From contig JAPDOI010001724.1 of the NCBI GenBank assembly GCA_029168955.1, forward strand, positions 1-64,000: a DNA stretch of 64,000 bases. Reading direction: 5' to 3'. Shown piece after piece: positions 1-13,000 of the stretch. This DNA is from Aplectana chamaeleonis (lineage: Eukaryota; Nematoda; Chromadorea; Rhabditida; Cosmocercidae). The translations under genes and the position numbers were made by a program. A model generated the notes under the pieces. It saw only the letters and a list, made by a program, of their open reading frames with translations. It did no database searches and had not been told where the DNA came from. Numbering within the stretch: position 1 is the first letter of the stretch; each line of letters starts with the position of its first letter.

Positions 1-3000
1 AGGTTCAAACTGATTTTCACCCCGAAGATACCCGATATCTAAACGACAGGATTTAGCCTCCACGCAGGGGATTTCCTCCCCTAAGCGACAGTGCAGCTGC
101 AGGCTGCACTGTCCAAATAGGGATTCAAACTGATTTTCACCCCGAGGTACCCGATACACGACAGATTTAGCCTCCACGCAGGGGATTTTCCTCCCCTAAG
201 CGATTGCAGTGCCCGGCCAGGCTGCACTGGGTCCAAATAGGGTTCAAACTGATTTTCACCCCGAGGTACCCGATACACTCGACAGATTTAGCTCTCCACG
301 GGCAGGATTTCTCCCTAAGCGACGGTTCAGCCGTACAAGGCTGCACCTGAATCCAAATAGGGTTCAAACTGATTTTCACCCCCGAAGGTACCCGATACAC
401 GACAGATTTTAGCCTCCAGCAGCTCACGGAGAATTTCCTCCCCTAAGCGACGGTGCAGTACCGCAGCTGCTGCACTGTCCCAAATAGGGTTCAAACTGAT
501 TTTCACCCCCGAGGCAAGGTACCCGATACACGACAGATTTAGCCTCTACGCAGGGGATTTCCTCCTAAGCGACTGTGGATTTGCGTTTTGTGCTGCACTG
601 TCCAAATAGGGTTCAAACTGATTTTTCACCCTCGAGGCACCCGATACACGACAGATTTAGCCTCCACGAGGGGATTTCCTCCCTAAGCGACATTTGCAGC
701 CTGCAGGCTGCACCGTCCAAATCAGGGTTCAAAACTGATTTTCACCCCGAAGTGCCCGATACACGACAGATTTGGCCTCCACGCAGGGGATTTCCTCCCT
801 AAGCGACGGTGCAGCCTGCAGGCTGCACTGTCCAAATCAGGGTTCAAACTGATTTTCACCCCCGAGGTACCCGATACACGACAGATTTAGCTCCACGGAG
901 GGGATTTCCTCCCCTAAGCGACGGTGCAGCCGCAGGCTGCAATCCGTCCAAGCATAGGGTTCACAAACTGATTTTCCACCCCGAGTTACCCGGGATACAC
1001 GACAGATTTAGGGGTCCTCCACGCAGGGGATTTCCTCCCAAGCGACGGAAAAAGGGCCGGGCAGGCTGCACCTTCCAAATAAAGGGTTCAAACTGATTTT
1101 CACCCCCCGAAGTACCCGATACACGACAGATTTAGCCTCCACGCAGGGGATTTCCTTCCTCTAAGCGACTGGTGCAGCCGCATTTGCTGCACCGTCCAAA
1201 TAGGGTTCAAACTGATTTTCAACCCCCCGAGGTAACCCGCTGATACACGACAGATTAGCCTCCACGGAGAGTTTCTCCTGGCGCAGGTGACCTGAAATAC
1301 AAAGTAAATAAGTTCAAACTGATTTTCACCCCCGAGTTACCCATTCATTAGTTTGAGGTACGCAGGGGATTTCCTCCCTAAGCGACGAGTGCGGCCGCAG
1401 GCTGCACTGTCAACAAATCTAGGGTTCAAACCGATTTTCACCCCCGGAGGTACCCGATACACGACAGATTTAGCCTCCACGCAGGGATTTCGCCTCCTAG
1501 CGTGACGGTGCAGCCGCAGGCTGCACTGTCCAAATAGGGTTCAAACTGATTTCAACCCCGAGGCAATACCCGATACACGACAGATTTAGTCCCACGCAGG
1601 AAGGATTTCTCCCTAAGCGACGGTGCAGCCGCAGGCTGCATCCGTCCAAATAGGGTTCAAACTGATTTTCACCCCCGAGGTACCCGATAAGGCACGACAG
1701 ATTTAGCTCCACGCAGGGGATTTCTCCCCTAACGGCGATTTGCAGCTGCAGGCTGCACTGTCCAAATAGGAGTTCAAACTGATTTTCACCCCGAGGTACC
1801 CGATACACGACAGATTTAGCTTCTTCCACGCAGGGGATTTCCTTCCCTAGCGACGGTGCAGCCGCAGGCTGCACTGTCCAAATAGGGTTCAAACTGATTT
1901 TCACCCCGAGTTACCCGATACACGACAGATTTAGTCTCCACGCAGAAGATTTCCTCTCCTGGCGACGGTGCAGCCGCAGGCTGCACCGTCCAAATAGGGT
2001 TCTAAACTGATTTTCACCCCGAGGTACCCGATACACGACAGATTTAGCCTCCACGGGAGGGGATTTCTCCCTAAGCGACGGTGCAGCCGCAGGCTGCACC
2101 GTCCAAATAGGGTTCAAACTGATTTTCACCCCGAGGTACCCGATACACGACAGATTTAGCTTCCACGCAGGGGATTTCCTCCTAAGCAGCGACGGTGCAG
2201 CACGCAGGCTGCCGCCACCGTCCAAATAGGGTTCAAACTGATTTTCACCCCGAAGCAACCCGATACACGACAGATTTAGCTTTCCAACGCAGGGGATTTC
2301 CTTCCTCAACGACAGAGCAGACCTCAGCAGGCTTACTGTCCAATCAATAGGTTCAAACTGATTTTCACCCCCGAATTACCCGATATTAACGACAGATTTA
2401 GCCTCCACGGAGGGGGGGATTTCCTCCTAAAGCGACGGTGCAGCCGCAGGCTGCAAATCTGGTCCAAATAGGGTTCAAACTGATTTTCACCCCCGAAGTA
2501 CCCTAGATTACACGACAGATTTAGTCCCACGCAGGTGATTTCCTCACTCAGCGACGGTGCAGCCGCAGGCTGCACCTTCCAAATAGGGTTCAAACTGATT
2601 TTCACCCCCCGATTACCCGATACACGACAGAGTTAGCCTCCACGGAGAGGATTTCCTCCTAAGACGACGCAGCAGCCGCAGGTTGCACTTTCGTCCAAAT
2701 AGGGTTCAAACTGATTTTTCAACCCCCGAGGTACCTGATACACGACAGATTTAGTCCCACGCAGGGATTTCCTCCCCTAGCGACGGTGCAGCCGCAGGCT
2801 GCATAGCTCCAAATAGGGTTCAAACTGAGTTTTCACCCCCGGAGTGCACCTGGATACACGACAGATTTAGTCTCCACGCAGGGGATTTCCTTCCTAAGCG
2901 ACGCAGCAGCCGCAGGTTGCACTGTCCAAATAGGGTTCAAACTGATTTTCTACCCTCGTGGAGGTACCCGGGATACACGACAGATTTAGTCCCACGCAGG

Positions 3001-4617
3001 GGATTTCCTCCTAAGCGACAGTTATGCAGTGCAGGTTGCACCGTCCAAATAGGAGTTCAAACTGATTTTTTTCACCCCGAGAATTACCTGATACACGACA
3101 GATTTAGTCCCACGCAGGGGATTTCCTCCTAAGCGACGGTGCAGTGCCGCAGGCTGCACTGTCCAAATAGGGTTCAAACTGATTTTCACCCCGAAATACC
3201 CGGATACACGACAGATTTAGTCCCACGGTGATTTCCTCCTAAGCGACGGTGCAGCCGCAGGCTGCCAAATCAGCGTCAGTTCAGCTGGTTTTTCACTGGT
3301 ACGATGACGGTTGGTCACGCGAGATTCCTCCCCTGGCGACGAATTGCGACCATAAGGCTGCACAAATCAAATAGGGTTCAAACTGGATTTTCACACCCCC
3401 GAGGTACCCGGATACACGGCAGACGAAGTTCCACGGAGGGGATTTCCTCCCTAAGCGACATTTGCAGCCGCAGGCTGCACTGTCCAAATAGGGTTCAAAC
3501 TGATTTTCACCCCGAAATACCCGATACACGACAGATTTAGCCTCCACGGAGGGGATTTCCTCCTAAGCGGCAGTTGCAGCCGCAGGCTGCACCGTCCAAA
3601 TAGGGTTCAAACTGGTTTTCACCCCGAAGCAACCCGATACACGACAGATTTAGCTTCCACGCAGGGGATTTTATCCCCTTCCTTAAGCGACGGTGCAGCC
3701 GCAGTGCTGCAATAACCAAATAGGGTTCAGCTGGTTTCTGTGCCGATACACGTGGTTCAGCTTCGCGGGTTATCTCTGGCGACGTTTTGTTATTACTCAT
3801 TTTTCATTAATCGTTAAACTGATTTTCACCCCGAGGTACCCGGATACACGACAGATTTAGCCTCCACGGAGGGGATTTATCCTCCTCAGCGACGGTGCAG
3901 CCGCAGGTCAGTAACTGTCCAAATAAAGTTCAAAACTGGATTTTCACCCCGAGTTACCCGATTACACGACAGATTTAGTCCCACGCAGAGGATTTCTCCC
4001 CTAAGCGACGAGTGCAGCCGCAGGCTGCACCTTCCAAATAGGGTTCAAACTGATTTTCACCCCGGAAATACCCGATACACGACAGATTTAGCCTCCACGG
4101 AGGGGATTTCCTTCCTAAGCGACGGAGAAGCCGCAGGCTGCACCGTCCAAATAGGGTTCAAACTGATTTTCAACCCCCGGGAGGTACCCGGATACACGAC
4201 AGATTTAGATCCACGCAGGGGATTTCCTCCTAAGCGACGGTGCAGCCGCAGTGCTGCACTGTCCAAATAGGGTTCCAAACTGATTTTCACCCCCGAGGTA
4301 CCCGATACACGCGACAGATTTAGTCTCCACGCAGGATTTCCCCTAACAGCGACGGTGCAGCCGCAGGCTGCACTGTCCAAATAATCAGGTTCAAACTGAT
4401 TTTCACCCCCGAGGCAATTTTGATACACGACAGATTTAAAGTCCCACGCAGGGGATTTCCTCCCTAAGCGACGGTGCAGCCGCAGGCTGCACCGTCCAAA
4501 TAGGGTTCAAACTGATTTTCACCCCGAGGTACCCGATACACGACAGATTTAGTCCCACGCAGGGGATTTCCTCCTGTGGCGACGGCGGTGCAGCCGCAGG
4601 CTGCACCGTCCAAATCA
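1..4617 (+). repeat. Satellite array, unit about 112-120 bp (array 1)
   Basis: About 39 head-to-tail copies of one unit. Each copy contains TTCAAACTGATTTTCACC, then CCGATACACGACAGATTTAG, CACGCAGGGGATTTCCTCC, a hairpin and GTCCAAATAGGG. The array is already mid-unit at base 1, so it extends out of the window. Copies differ by many small indels, so no reading frame survives for more than three or four units although some units are a multiple of three. It ends at about 4617, where a different short repeat starts. The same satellite in the same orientation reappears at 10012-14375. Function unknown; I do not recognise the family. Confidence 0.97.
2077..2103. other. Hairpin inside the satellite unit (one clean example)
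   Basis: GACGGTGCAGCC, a GCA loop and GGCTGCACCGTC form a perfect 12-bp inverted repeat with a 3-nt loop. Most copies in both arrays keep at least the inner 8-9 pairs. Many copies carry CTGTCC or CCTTCC in the right arm, which weakens only the outer 2-3 pairs. The hairpin is seen directly; any role in replication pausing, recombination or transcription is inference. Confidence 0.9.
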
Positions 4618-4619
4618 CT

Positions 4620-5560
4620 CAGACAATGGGGTGACTGACCGGGCGAGAAATCGCGTTTCGTACCGACCGCGTGCCACTATCGTGGACTGACCGCGGGCAA
4701 AAATCGCATTTCGTGCCGAACCGCGTGCCGCTAATCATTGCGGCCGCGACCGTATTTCGTGCCGGGCGCAGCGCATTTTGCGTACTGACCGCGGAAATGA
4801 GATAGTGCACGCGGTCGATACGCCTGAGCTCAAATCGTACCAACCGCTCGCAAAATTTCATAGAGGCGTACTGACAGCGCGCATTGTTCGCATTTTCGCG
4901 CGCCCAGTAAGTACGAAATATGACTTTATCGCTGCGGTCGGTACGTGTTTGCACACGCAGTCAGTACCCAAGAGCTCACGTTCGGTACGCAACCGCCCGC
5001 GTTCAGCACCGCAAGAAAGCCGGTCGGACTGAGGTCCTTATTCCATCAGTCCGCGTCAAAATCGGCACGGATGCATGCTCGCGTTCGAGTACTTCAATCG
5101 CCCGCGTTTAGCACGCAGCAAACTGGTGAGGGAGATAGGCTTTGTCGGTGTGCGACGGTCGGTACGCAAGTGTTTGCGTTCAGTACGCAGGAAAACTGGT
5201 GAGTGAGGATCAGTTTGTCAGTCGATTCGTGCAGTCGGGACGGATGTGCTCGCGTTCAAAGTACGCAATCGCTTTGCGCGTTGAGTACGCAAGCAATTTT
5301 GTAGGCGAGGTCAGTTTTTCAGAATCCGCGCGGTAGGCACGGGATGTGTTCGCTGCGCTACAAGCGTTGCAGTGCGCAATCGTCCGCGTTCAAGTACGCA
5401 ATGTCATTGGGTAGGCGAGGGTCGTTTTGTAACAGGTTGAGCTCTCCGGCACGTAATGACAGCTGCGCGATTCAGTACGCAATCGCACGCATTCTGTACG
5501 CAAGACAGAACCCGTGCGTGTGGTACATACGCAAATGCACGTGCTTAGTAAACAACCTTG
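4620..5560. repeat. Short degenerate tandem repeats, GTACYGACCGCG-type, with an orientation switch
   Basis: From about 4620 to 4880 the sequence repeats forms of CGTACCGACCGCGTG at intervals of roughly 20-60 bp. From about 4920 to 5550 the complementary form dominates (GGTCGGTACG, TTCAGTACGCAA), so the repeat direction flips near 4880-4920. It abuts satellite array 1 directly. Open frames here are low-complexity shadows. Confidence 0.8.
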
Positions 5561-5569
5561 GCAAATTTC

Positions 5570-6885
5570 GAGCGTTTGCACATTTAGCGCTACCGGTTAT
5601 TCAGAGGCAGGGTATTCGTCCCTGAAAAGTTTTGACCTTGTTGTTGCGGTGAGAGAGTCAGATGAATTCATTCTCTGTGACAGCTGCGCTTTTAAAACTG
5701 AGAATCCGACGAGAACCACTGGAGAATAGAGCAACACAATTGGTTATTCACTCAATCTGACTTCCTCTATCTGTCAAGCCTATAATTCCGTTCTCTTCAA
5801 AACTAGGTTAGTGCTCGTGAACGAAACTCGTTATTCGGGAGGATTGAGCAACCAACATGGAACGGGCGCGTAGTGATCCTAATTATAGTCGGTTTTGAGC
5901 TGTTTTGTGTGTTTTTGTCCTGTGACTCTTGCCGACTTCCGGCCATAATGAGGGTAAAATACCAATCTTGAGTTATCTGCGCACCACAAAAATTTTTGAG
6001 CCATGAGGAAAATATAAATTTAAAAAAATTCTAAAAAGAAAATCGAAATCGAAAATCTAAACATTTTTCCATGTTTTTGTATGGCTTGGTCCCTCTAGTG
6101 AACGGATTTGTCGAAAGGGCCTCTGACAAACCTTTCACTTGTAAAGAAAAACCAGTTTGAATACATTGTTAAATTTGATTTGAACTTCTGCGCCAAAATA
6201 GTTTTTGGCGTTTTCTGCATTTGGAGACCTCAAGGTCACTGTCATTTCTGAAGAATTTTTGTGCCAAAATGTTCTCCATGTTGTTTGATGGTTGCATCAA
6301 AAATCAATGAAAAAAGTGTAAGATGATCGACCAGAAGTGCTAGTGCCGATCGACCCACAGCAGTCCTCAGGTGGCCATAACTTCCTTAAGATTTTTTGCA
6401 CATATTTAGAGGCTCAAATTTCGTGGGTGATGTCACTCTAGCCCGAATGGCTCAATTCGTACACAAAAAATTGGAAAAGGATGCTAGCAAAGTTGATAAC
6501 ACGGGAGAGGCTGCTCTTGACCACAATCACGCACGATTCAAAGAAATGCTCGAATCTCCACTGGCCAGAATTGAGTATCCCTAACGAGTTCTCTTTCGTC
6601 ACCCCGAAACCTATATGACCTCCTTGATCACCTCACTATCGAACACGCTAGTGGCTTGACCCCATAAACTTTTTTCTTCCTTCTTCCACCGGAGTGCCCA
6701 AAAAGTCAACTAAAATGGCGATTTCCTTCTAAATCGCAGGGCGTTTTCTTCATACATTCCAATTTCTCCTATTTCTCTCTCTCTTAAATCTTCTCCACTC
6801 TCTTCTGATTCTTTGCAACTCCAGGTCTACTTTTTTCCTCTCCTCGTTTTCATCTCTTTTAATATGATGCACTTTCCTTCGGTAT
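5570..6885. other. No gene recognised
   Basis: AT-rich sequence without a convincing exon. Stretches at about 6060-6320 resemble internal MITE sequence seen at 25110-25360 (conserved fragments such as TTTGTATGGCTTGG and TTTTGGCGTTTTCTGC), so this is probably an old fragment of the TTAA-flanked element family A. Confidence 0.55.
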
Positions 6886-6887
6886 AA

Positions 6888-6948
6888 CTACTTATTTATT
6901 TATTTACCATTTTTACTTATTTATTTATTCACATTTTCGTTTGATTAC

Positions 6949-6979
<31 letters not shown>

Positions 6980-6988
6980 CTTATTTGT
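6888..6988. repeat. (ATTT)n microsatellite
   Basis: Interrupted tetranucleotide tract of TTTA/ATTT units, the longest uninterrupted run lying near 6948-6980. Non-coding. Confidence 0.95.
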
Positions 6989-7084
6989 TAATCGATTTGA
7001 GTTTACTAAATATTTTTTTTATTTACTGTCAGTTCTCTGGGTCAGATTCCGAGGCCTCATTTTATCACTACGGTTTTTGCATCA

Positions 7085-7236
7085 TACGGACACGGGTGTT
7101 AGTCCTGCTGGGACCGTTTTTTCCCGACACAATCACCCTTTCTCCCAGCACGATTACAATTGTGCTGCGTGCTGGAAAACAGCGACTCGTCGCACTCCGT
7201 GGAGCCGGAGATTTCATCCTGATAACGACAGTACAA
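7085..7236. mobile_element. Degenerate copy of a palindromic TA-flanked MITE
   Basis: The segment contains CAGCACGATTACAATTGTGC and ends in AACGACAGTA. These match the internal and terminal parts of the better preserved palindromic elements at 46541-46720 and 50389-50585. The left terminus is not clear, so the limits are approximate. Confidence 0.5.
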
Positions 7237-7809
7237 TCAGTTTCAAACAGCTGGCGTAGCTGTGCCATTGTTGAAAAGGGTCCACAATGCTACTCTCAAC
7301 GAGAACGTTCGATCCCGCGAAGAATTCGTTGGAAATAGAACACACGAGTACTAAGCTCACAACGCGATTAACACATTGAATTTCTTATAGAAGGATAAGG
7401 AAATAGACAAAAGGAAGGAAATGCAAGAATAGAAACGGAATATTGTAAAATACATACAAGAAATGTCATCTTAGGCTGAGGAAAAGTAAGTAAAATGCCT
7501 CCCTAACACGAAAGTTTTATTTGAAAAGTGACACGCAGCAGGTATGCATTGCTCCCATTAGAATGGCGCGCATTAATGCCTAAAAGAAGCGTTCGTGATT
7601 GAGAAGGCTACTGAGTTTTTTCATCACGAAGGTGAATATCTGGACACCAATGGATTAAAAATAGGTGATTTTAACCCAGAGAAAAGACGTGTAAGCAAAG
7701 GCAAAACGATTTACCGCGGCTGACCTCCCAACGCCAAGTGATATAGTTATCATACATAATAATGAACGGCTAAGAGTTGACCAGTGACCATTTACCGTTA
7801 CAAGACCAC

Positions 7810-8290
7810 AGAATGTGCGGGACTCAGAAGAGCGCCAAGCGCCAGGGGAGGGTGTCACGGGACCCAACTGAGAGTTCGCCAGGCGCCGGGGAACGTGTGC
7901 GGACCCGACTAGGTGCTTAGCGCCGGGGAACGTGTGTTGGACCCAACTTAAAGTGTGCTGAGCGCCGGGGAAAGTGTGTGCAGGACCCAAATGTGAGCGC
8001 GCTGAGCATAAAGAATTGGGTGCGTTGGACCCCAAATGGGAGTGCGTCGAGAGCCGAGAAATGAGTGTTGGACCCAAATGGGAGTGCGCCGAGAGCCGAG
8101 AAAATGGGGTGTTTGATCTAACTGGGCGCCGAGCGCCGGGAAAAGTATATTGGGCCCAAATTTAGTGTGTGCTGAGCGCAGGGGAAAGTGTGTGCGGACC
8201 CACAACTGAGAAAGTGCGCTGAGCGCCGCGAAAGAGTGTGGGGACTCAACCGAGGGTGCGCCATGCGCGGGGGAAAGTGTGTGGATTGGA
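7810..8290. repeat. Minisatellite, unit about 50 bp
   Basis: About nine to ten diverged units built on GGACCCAAATGGGAGTGCG, CCGAGAGCCGAGAAA and GTGTGTTGGACC. Unit boundaries can be followed by the recurring GGACCCAA and GAGCGCCGGGGAAA. Long minus-strand frames across it are repeat artefacts. No relation to the flanking satellite was seen. Confidence 0.9.
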
Positions 8291-8576
8291 CTGGTATTCG
8301 AGGAACGATAATACCTTAAGTGATGTCATTTGGCAGTGATTCGATTATTCGATGCAAATCATAATGCACGGCTGCAAATTGCGCCACAAAGCGGAGTATG
8401 TGTGCACCTTGTTTTTCATTAACATGTAAATTAACAAAACCAAACCTCTCCAGCCAGGATTGCGGCTGTGGCGATTTTGAGATAAACGCGCGGTAGGCAT
8501 GAAACGGCTAGGTCATAGATTGCCGATCGCCGTAGCCAGCCTGCGAGTCGATAACCACGAAAGACATGAGATGAGG

Positions 8577-8945
8577 TGGGGGTGGAGCAAAACGTATTCG
8601 CCAACATCTCGCCGAGGGAAGTTCTCCGAAGGGAGACGAAAGCGGTTGATACCGCGCGCGCCAGAAGGAACAGATCAACCCATCTTTACACTGTGTAATA
8701 TGGAAATTCAAAGTGCTGTTACGTGAAGTGATATCACTCACGAAAGATAAAGGTCTTCTATCGAGAAGGCGAGTATTCTCCAGCGATCCTATGAGAGAAA
8801 CTCCGGCGGTCGCGAGGGAAGCCAAGGGAGCGAGAGGAGTGGCAGTGGAGCGCGCATTTTGTACGCACTGGAAATTTCGCCTCATATCCCTTCCACTTCC
8901 CGGCGAAGTTGATGGCGAATACGACCCCTGGTGTTTTTTGCAAGC
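8577..8945. repeat. Dispersed repeat, second copy at 42660-43010
   Basis: Conserved blocks shared with 42660-43010 in the same orientation and order include CGTATTCGCCAACA, GGAACAGATCAACCCATCTT, GAAGCCAAG, GCATTTTGTAC and TTGATGGCGAATACGACCCC. Clear terminal inverted repeats or coding capacity were not found, so the class is unknown. The frames across it (for example 8508-9056 minus) do not match between the two copies and are not treated as genes. Confidence 0.75.
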
Positions 8946-9319
8946 TCCACCATCCATTTTTTCATACGTCTCACGACTGCATCGGCCACGGCGGGTTACG
9001 GCGAATGTATGGCGTATTGGGTTTATAATGTCAAAGATTTCCTTATTTCTTGCCATGACCGAGCCGCTCTTCTGCTTTAAGCTTCGCTGCCAGGCTCATC
9101 TAAGCAAACTAGACTTTAGATGTTGTTGATTAAAACTCCTCCAACGTTTGCCTTATTTCCAATTATTTGGGACCAGATCACTGACCTTTCGTGATGAAAA
9201 CCGTTTTTTTTTCTTGTCGCAAACCCCTACATTAATGCGTTTTCGAAAGAGCGCCATTTGACTGGAAGCAATCTTACCATTTACCGCACATGCATGCGTA
9301 TGCTAATAGCGGCCGTCTT

Positions 9320-9935
9320 CAAAGCAACGTAACGTCATTGACCGCGTGATAAAAATCGGGCCTTCGCGCGTTTGAGTGCGTACTAACCGTAGTCAAAATT
9401 ACGCACAACATTTGTACCGACCGCGTGGCAATGCGGTTCCCGACAGCGTGTCCATGCGTGTCGACAGCGTGACTATGCGTACCGACCCCGTGACCAATGC
9501 GTATCAACGGCGGGACAAGACGTACTGACCGCGCCGCGCGGCGATGCGTACCTAACCCGCGATACCATTGCGTATTGACCGCGCGACAGTACGTCAATCG
9601 ACCGCGTGGGAAGTGCGCGTACCAACCGCGTGACAGTGCGCACCAACACCGTGGCAATGCGCGTACCGACGGCGTGGCAAGACGTACTGACCACGTGGCA
9701 GTGCGTACCGACCGCGTAAGCAATGTCCACCGACCGCGTGCCAATGCGTACTGGATCGCGTGGCAGTGCGTACCGACCGCGTGACAATTCGTGCCGACCG
9801 CATGGCAAGACGTACCGACCGCGCCGCGATACGCGTACTGACCGCGTGGCATTCAGTACTGACCGCGTGACGAGTGCGTATCGACCGCACGAAATTTTCG
9901 TGCCGACCGCGTGCAAATCTGCGTTCCAAACGTCG
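9320..9935 (+). repeat. Tandem repeats of GTACCGACCGCGTGGCAATGC type
   Basis: Roughly 28-30 diverged units of about 20-21 bp reading CGTACCGACCGCGTGGCAA. It is the same family as 4620-5560, in the orientation of that block's first part. Together the two blocks sit on the inner side of the two satellite arrays. Several long frames in this interval come from the repeat and are not genes. Confidence 0.93.
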
Positions 9936-10011
9936 CCCATCCCGCTGTCGGTACACGCAACTTCTCCGCCGTCGGTCCTCATAAATCCCATTGTTACCCC
10001 ATTATCTGGAG

Positions 10012-13000
10012 TAGGGTTCAAACTGATTTTCACCCCGGGAGGTACCCGATACACGACAGATTTAGTCTCCACGCAGAGGATTTCTCCCTATGCGCGACGG
10101 CAGCCACGGGCTGTATCCGTCCGCTAAATAGGGTTCAAACTGGATTTTCACCCCCGAAGTACCTGATACACGACAGATTTAGCCTCCACGGACGGAGATT
10201 TCCTCCCTAAGCGACGAGTGCCGCCATGGGCTGCACCATCCAAATAGGGTTCAAACTGATTTTCACCCCGAGGCACCCGATACACGACAGATTTAAAGCC
10301 TCCACGGAGGAGATTTCACTCCCCTAAGCGACGGTGCAGCCTGCAGGTTTACTGCACTGTCCCAAATAGGGTTCAAACCTGATTTTCACCCCCGAGGTAC
10401 CCGATACACGACAGATTTAGTCCCACGCAGAAGATTTCCTCCCCTAAGCTTGACGGTGCGAGCCGCAGGCTGCACCGTCCAAATAGGAGTTCAAAACTGA
10501 TTTTCACCCCCGAGGTACCCGGGATACACGACAGATTTAGCCTCCACGGAGGGATTTCTCTCCCCTAAGCGACGGTGCAGTAGCCGCAGGCTGCACCGTC
10601 CAAATAAGTTCAAACTGATTTTCACCCCCGAGGTACCCGATACACGACAGATTTAGCCTCCACGGAGGGGATTTCCTCCTAAGCGACGACTTGCGTGCAG
10701 CCGCAGGCTGTACCGTCCAAATAGAGTTCAAACACTGATTTTCACCCCCGAGTTACCCGATACACGACAGATTTAGTCCCACGCAGGGGATTTCCTCCCT
10801 AAGCGACGAGTGCAGCCGCATTGCAACTGTCCAAATCAGGAGTTCAAACTGATTTTCACCCCAGAGGTACCCGATACACGACAGATTTAGCCTCCACGGA
10901 GGGGATTCTCTCCAGCGGCAGGTGCAGCCGCAGGCTGCACCGTCCAAATAGGGTTCAAACTGATTTTCACCCCGAGGTGATACCCGATACATGACAGATT
11001 TAGCCTCCGCGGAAGGGATTTCCTCCCTAAAGCGACGGTGCAGCCGCAGGCTGCATCACCGTCCAAATAGGGTTCAAACTGGTTTTCACCCCGAAGTAAA
11101 CCCGATACACGAGCAGATTCAGCTTTAACGCCAGGATTTTATCCTCCTAAGCGACGGTGCGGCCATAGGCTGCACCGTCCAAATAGGGCTTCAAACTGAT
11201 TTTTCACCCCCGAGGTACCCGATACATGACAGATTTAGCCTCCACGGAGGGATTTGCTCCCTAAGCGTGACGTGCATTATAGGCTGCACTGTCCAAATAG
11301 GAGTTCAAACTGATTTTCACCCCCGAGTTACCTGATACACGACAGATTTAGTCTCCACGCAGGGGATTTCTCTCCCTAAAGCGACGGGTGCGAGCCGCAG
11401 GCCAGACCTTCCAAATAGGGTTCAAACTGATTTTCACCCTCGAGGTACCCGATACACGACAGATTTAGCCTCCACGCAGTGTGATTTCCTTCCTAAGCAT
11501 TTACGAGTGCAGCCGCAGGCTGCACCGTCCAAATAGGAGTTCAAACTGATTTTCAAAGCCTGAGGTACCCATGATACACGACAGATTTGGTCTCCACGCA
11601 GGAGATTTCCTCCCTAAGCGACGGTGCAGCCGCAGGCTGCACTGCAGTCCAAATAGAGGTTCAAACTGGATTTTCACCCCCAGAGCCTTGCCCGATACAC
11701 GACAGATTTAGTCTCCACGCAGGGGATTTCCTCCCTAAGCGATTATGCGGTAGCCGCAGGCTTGCACCGTCCAAATAGGGTTCAAACTGATTTTCACCCC
11801 CTGAGGTGCACCGATACACGACAGATTTAGTCCCACGCAGGGGATTTCCTCCCCCTTTAAGCGACGGGGCAGGCCGCAGGCTGCATCGTCCAAATAGGAG
11901 TTCAAACTGATTTTCAAACCCCGAGGTACCCTGATACACGACAGATTTAGCCTCCACGGAGGGGATTTTCTCCCCTAAGCGACGGAGCAGCCGCAGTGCT
12001 GCACCGCTCCAAATAGGGTTCAAACTGATTTTCAACCCCGAGGTACCCTGATACACGACAGATTTAGTCCCACGCAGGGGATTTCCTTCCCTAAGCGACG
12101 GTGCAGCCGCAGGCTGCACCGTCCAAATAAGTTCAAACTGATTTTTCACCCCCGAAGTACCCGATACACGACAGATTTACCCACGCACGGGGATTTCCCT
12201 CCCTAAAAGCGATGAGGTGCAGCCGCAGGCTGTACCTGTCCAATGAGGGGTCTCAACTGATTTTCACCCCCCGGAGTACCTGATACACGACAGATTTAGT
12301 CCCACTGTATTTCTCCCTAGTTAGACATTTGCAGCTGCAGGCTGTACTCCCAAATAGGGTTCAAACTGATTTTCACCCCCGAGGTACCCTGATACACGAC
12401 AGATTTAGGTCCCACGCAGGGGATTTCCTCCTAGCGACGGTGCAGCTGCAGGCTGCACTTTTCCAAATAGGGTTCAAACTGATTTTCACCCCCTGAGGTA
12501 AATCTGATACACGACAGATTTAGTCCCACGCAGGGGATTTCCTCCTAAAGTGACGGTGCAGTAGCTGGCACAACATCCAAATAGGGTTCAAACTGATTTT
12601 CACCCCGAGGTAAATCTGGATACACGATAGATTTTAGTCCCACGCAGGGGATTTCCTCCTAAGCGACACTGAGCAGCCGCAGGCTGCACTGTCCAAATAG
12701 GCTCAAACTGATTTTCACCCCGAAGTACTTTGGATACACGACAGATTTAGCCTCCCACGCATGTGGATTTCCTCCTAAGCGACGAGTGCAGCCGCAGGCA
12801 ATGCACTGGTCCAAATAGGGGTTCAAACTGATTTTCACCCTCGGGAGGTACCCGTTGATACACGAGCAAGATTTTAGCTCCAGCGGAGGGGATTTCCTCC
12901 TAAGTTATTTGCAGCCGCAGGCTGCACCGTCCAAATAGGGGGTTCAAACTGATTTTCACCCCTCGAGGTACCTCGGGATACACGACAGATTTAGTCCCAC

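Noticed and set aside
1497..2605. Long minus-strand ORFs across the satellite (repeating KISLNPIWTVQPAAAPSL peptide)
   Set aside because: They follow the unit periodicity where copies happen to be multiples of three, break at almost every indel, and have no start, splice or poly(A) context.
9473..10127. ORFs across the GTACCGACCGCG repeats
   Set aside because: Low-complexity repeat translation with overlapping open frames on both strands.
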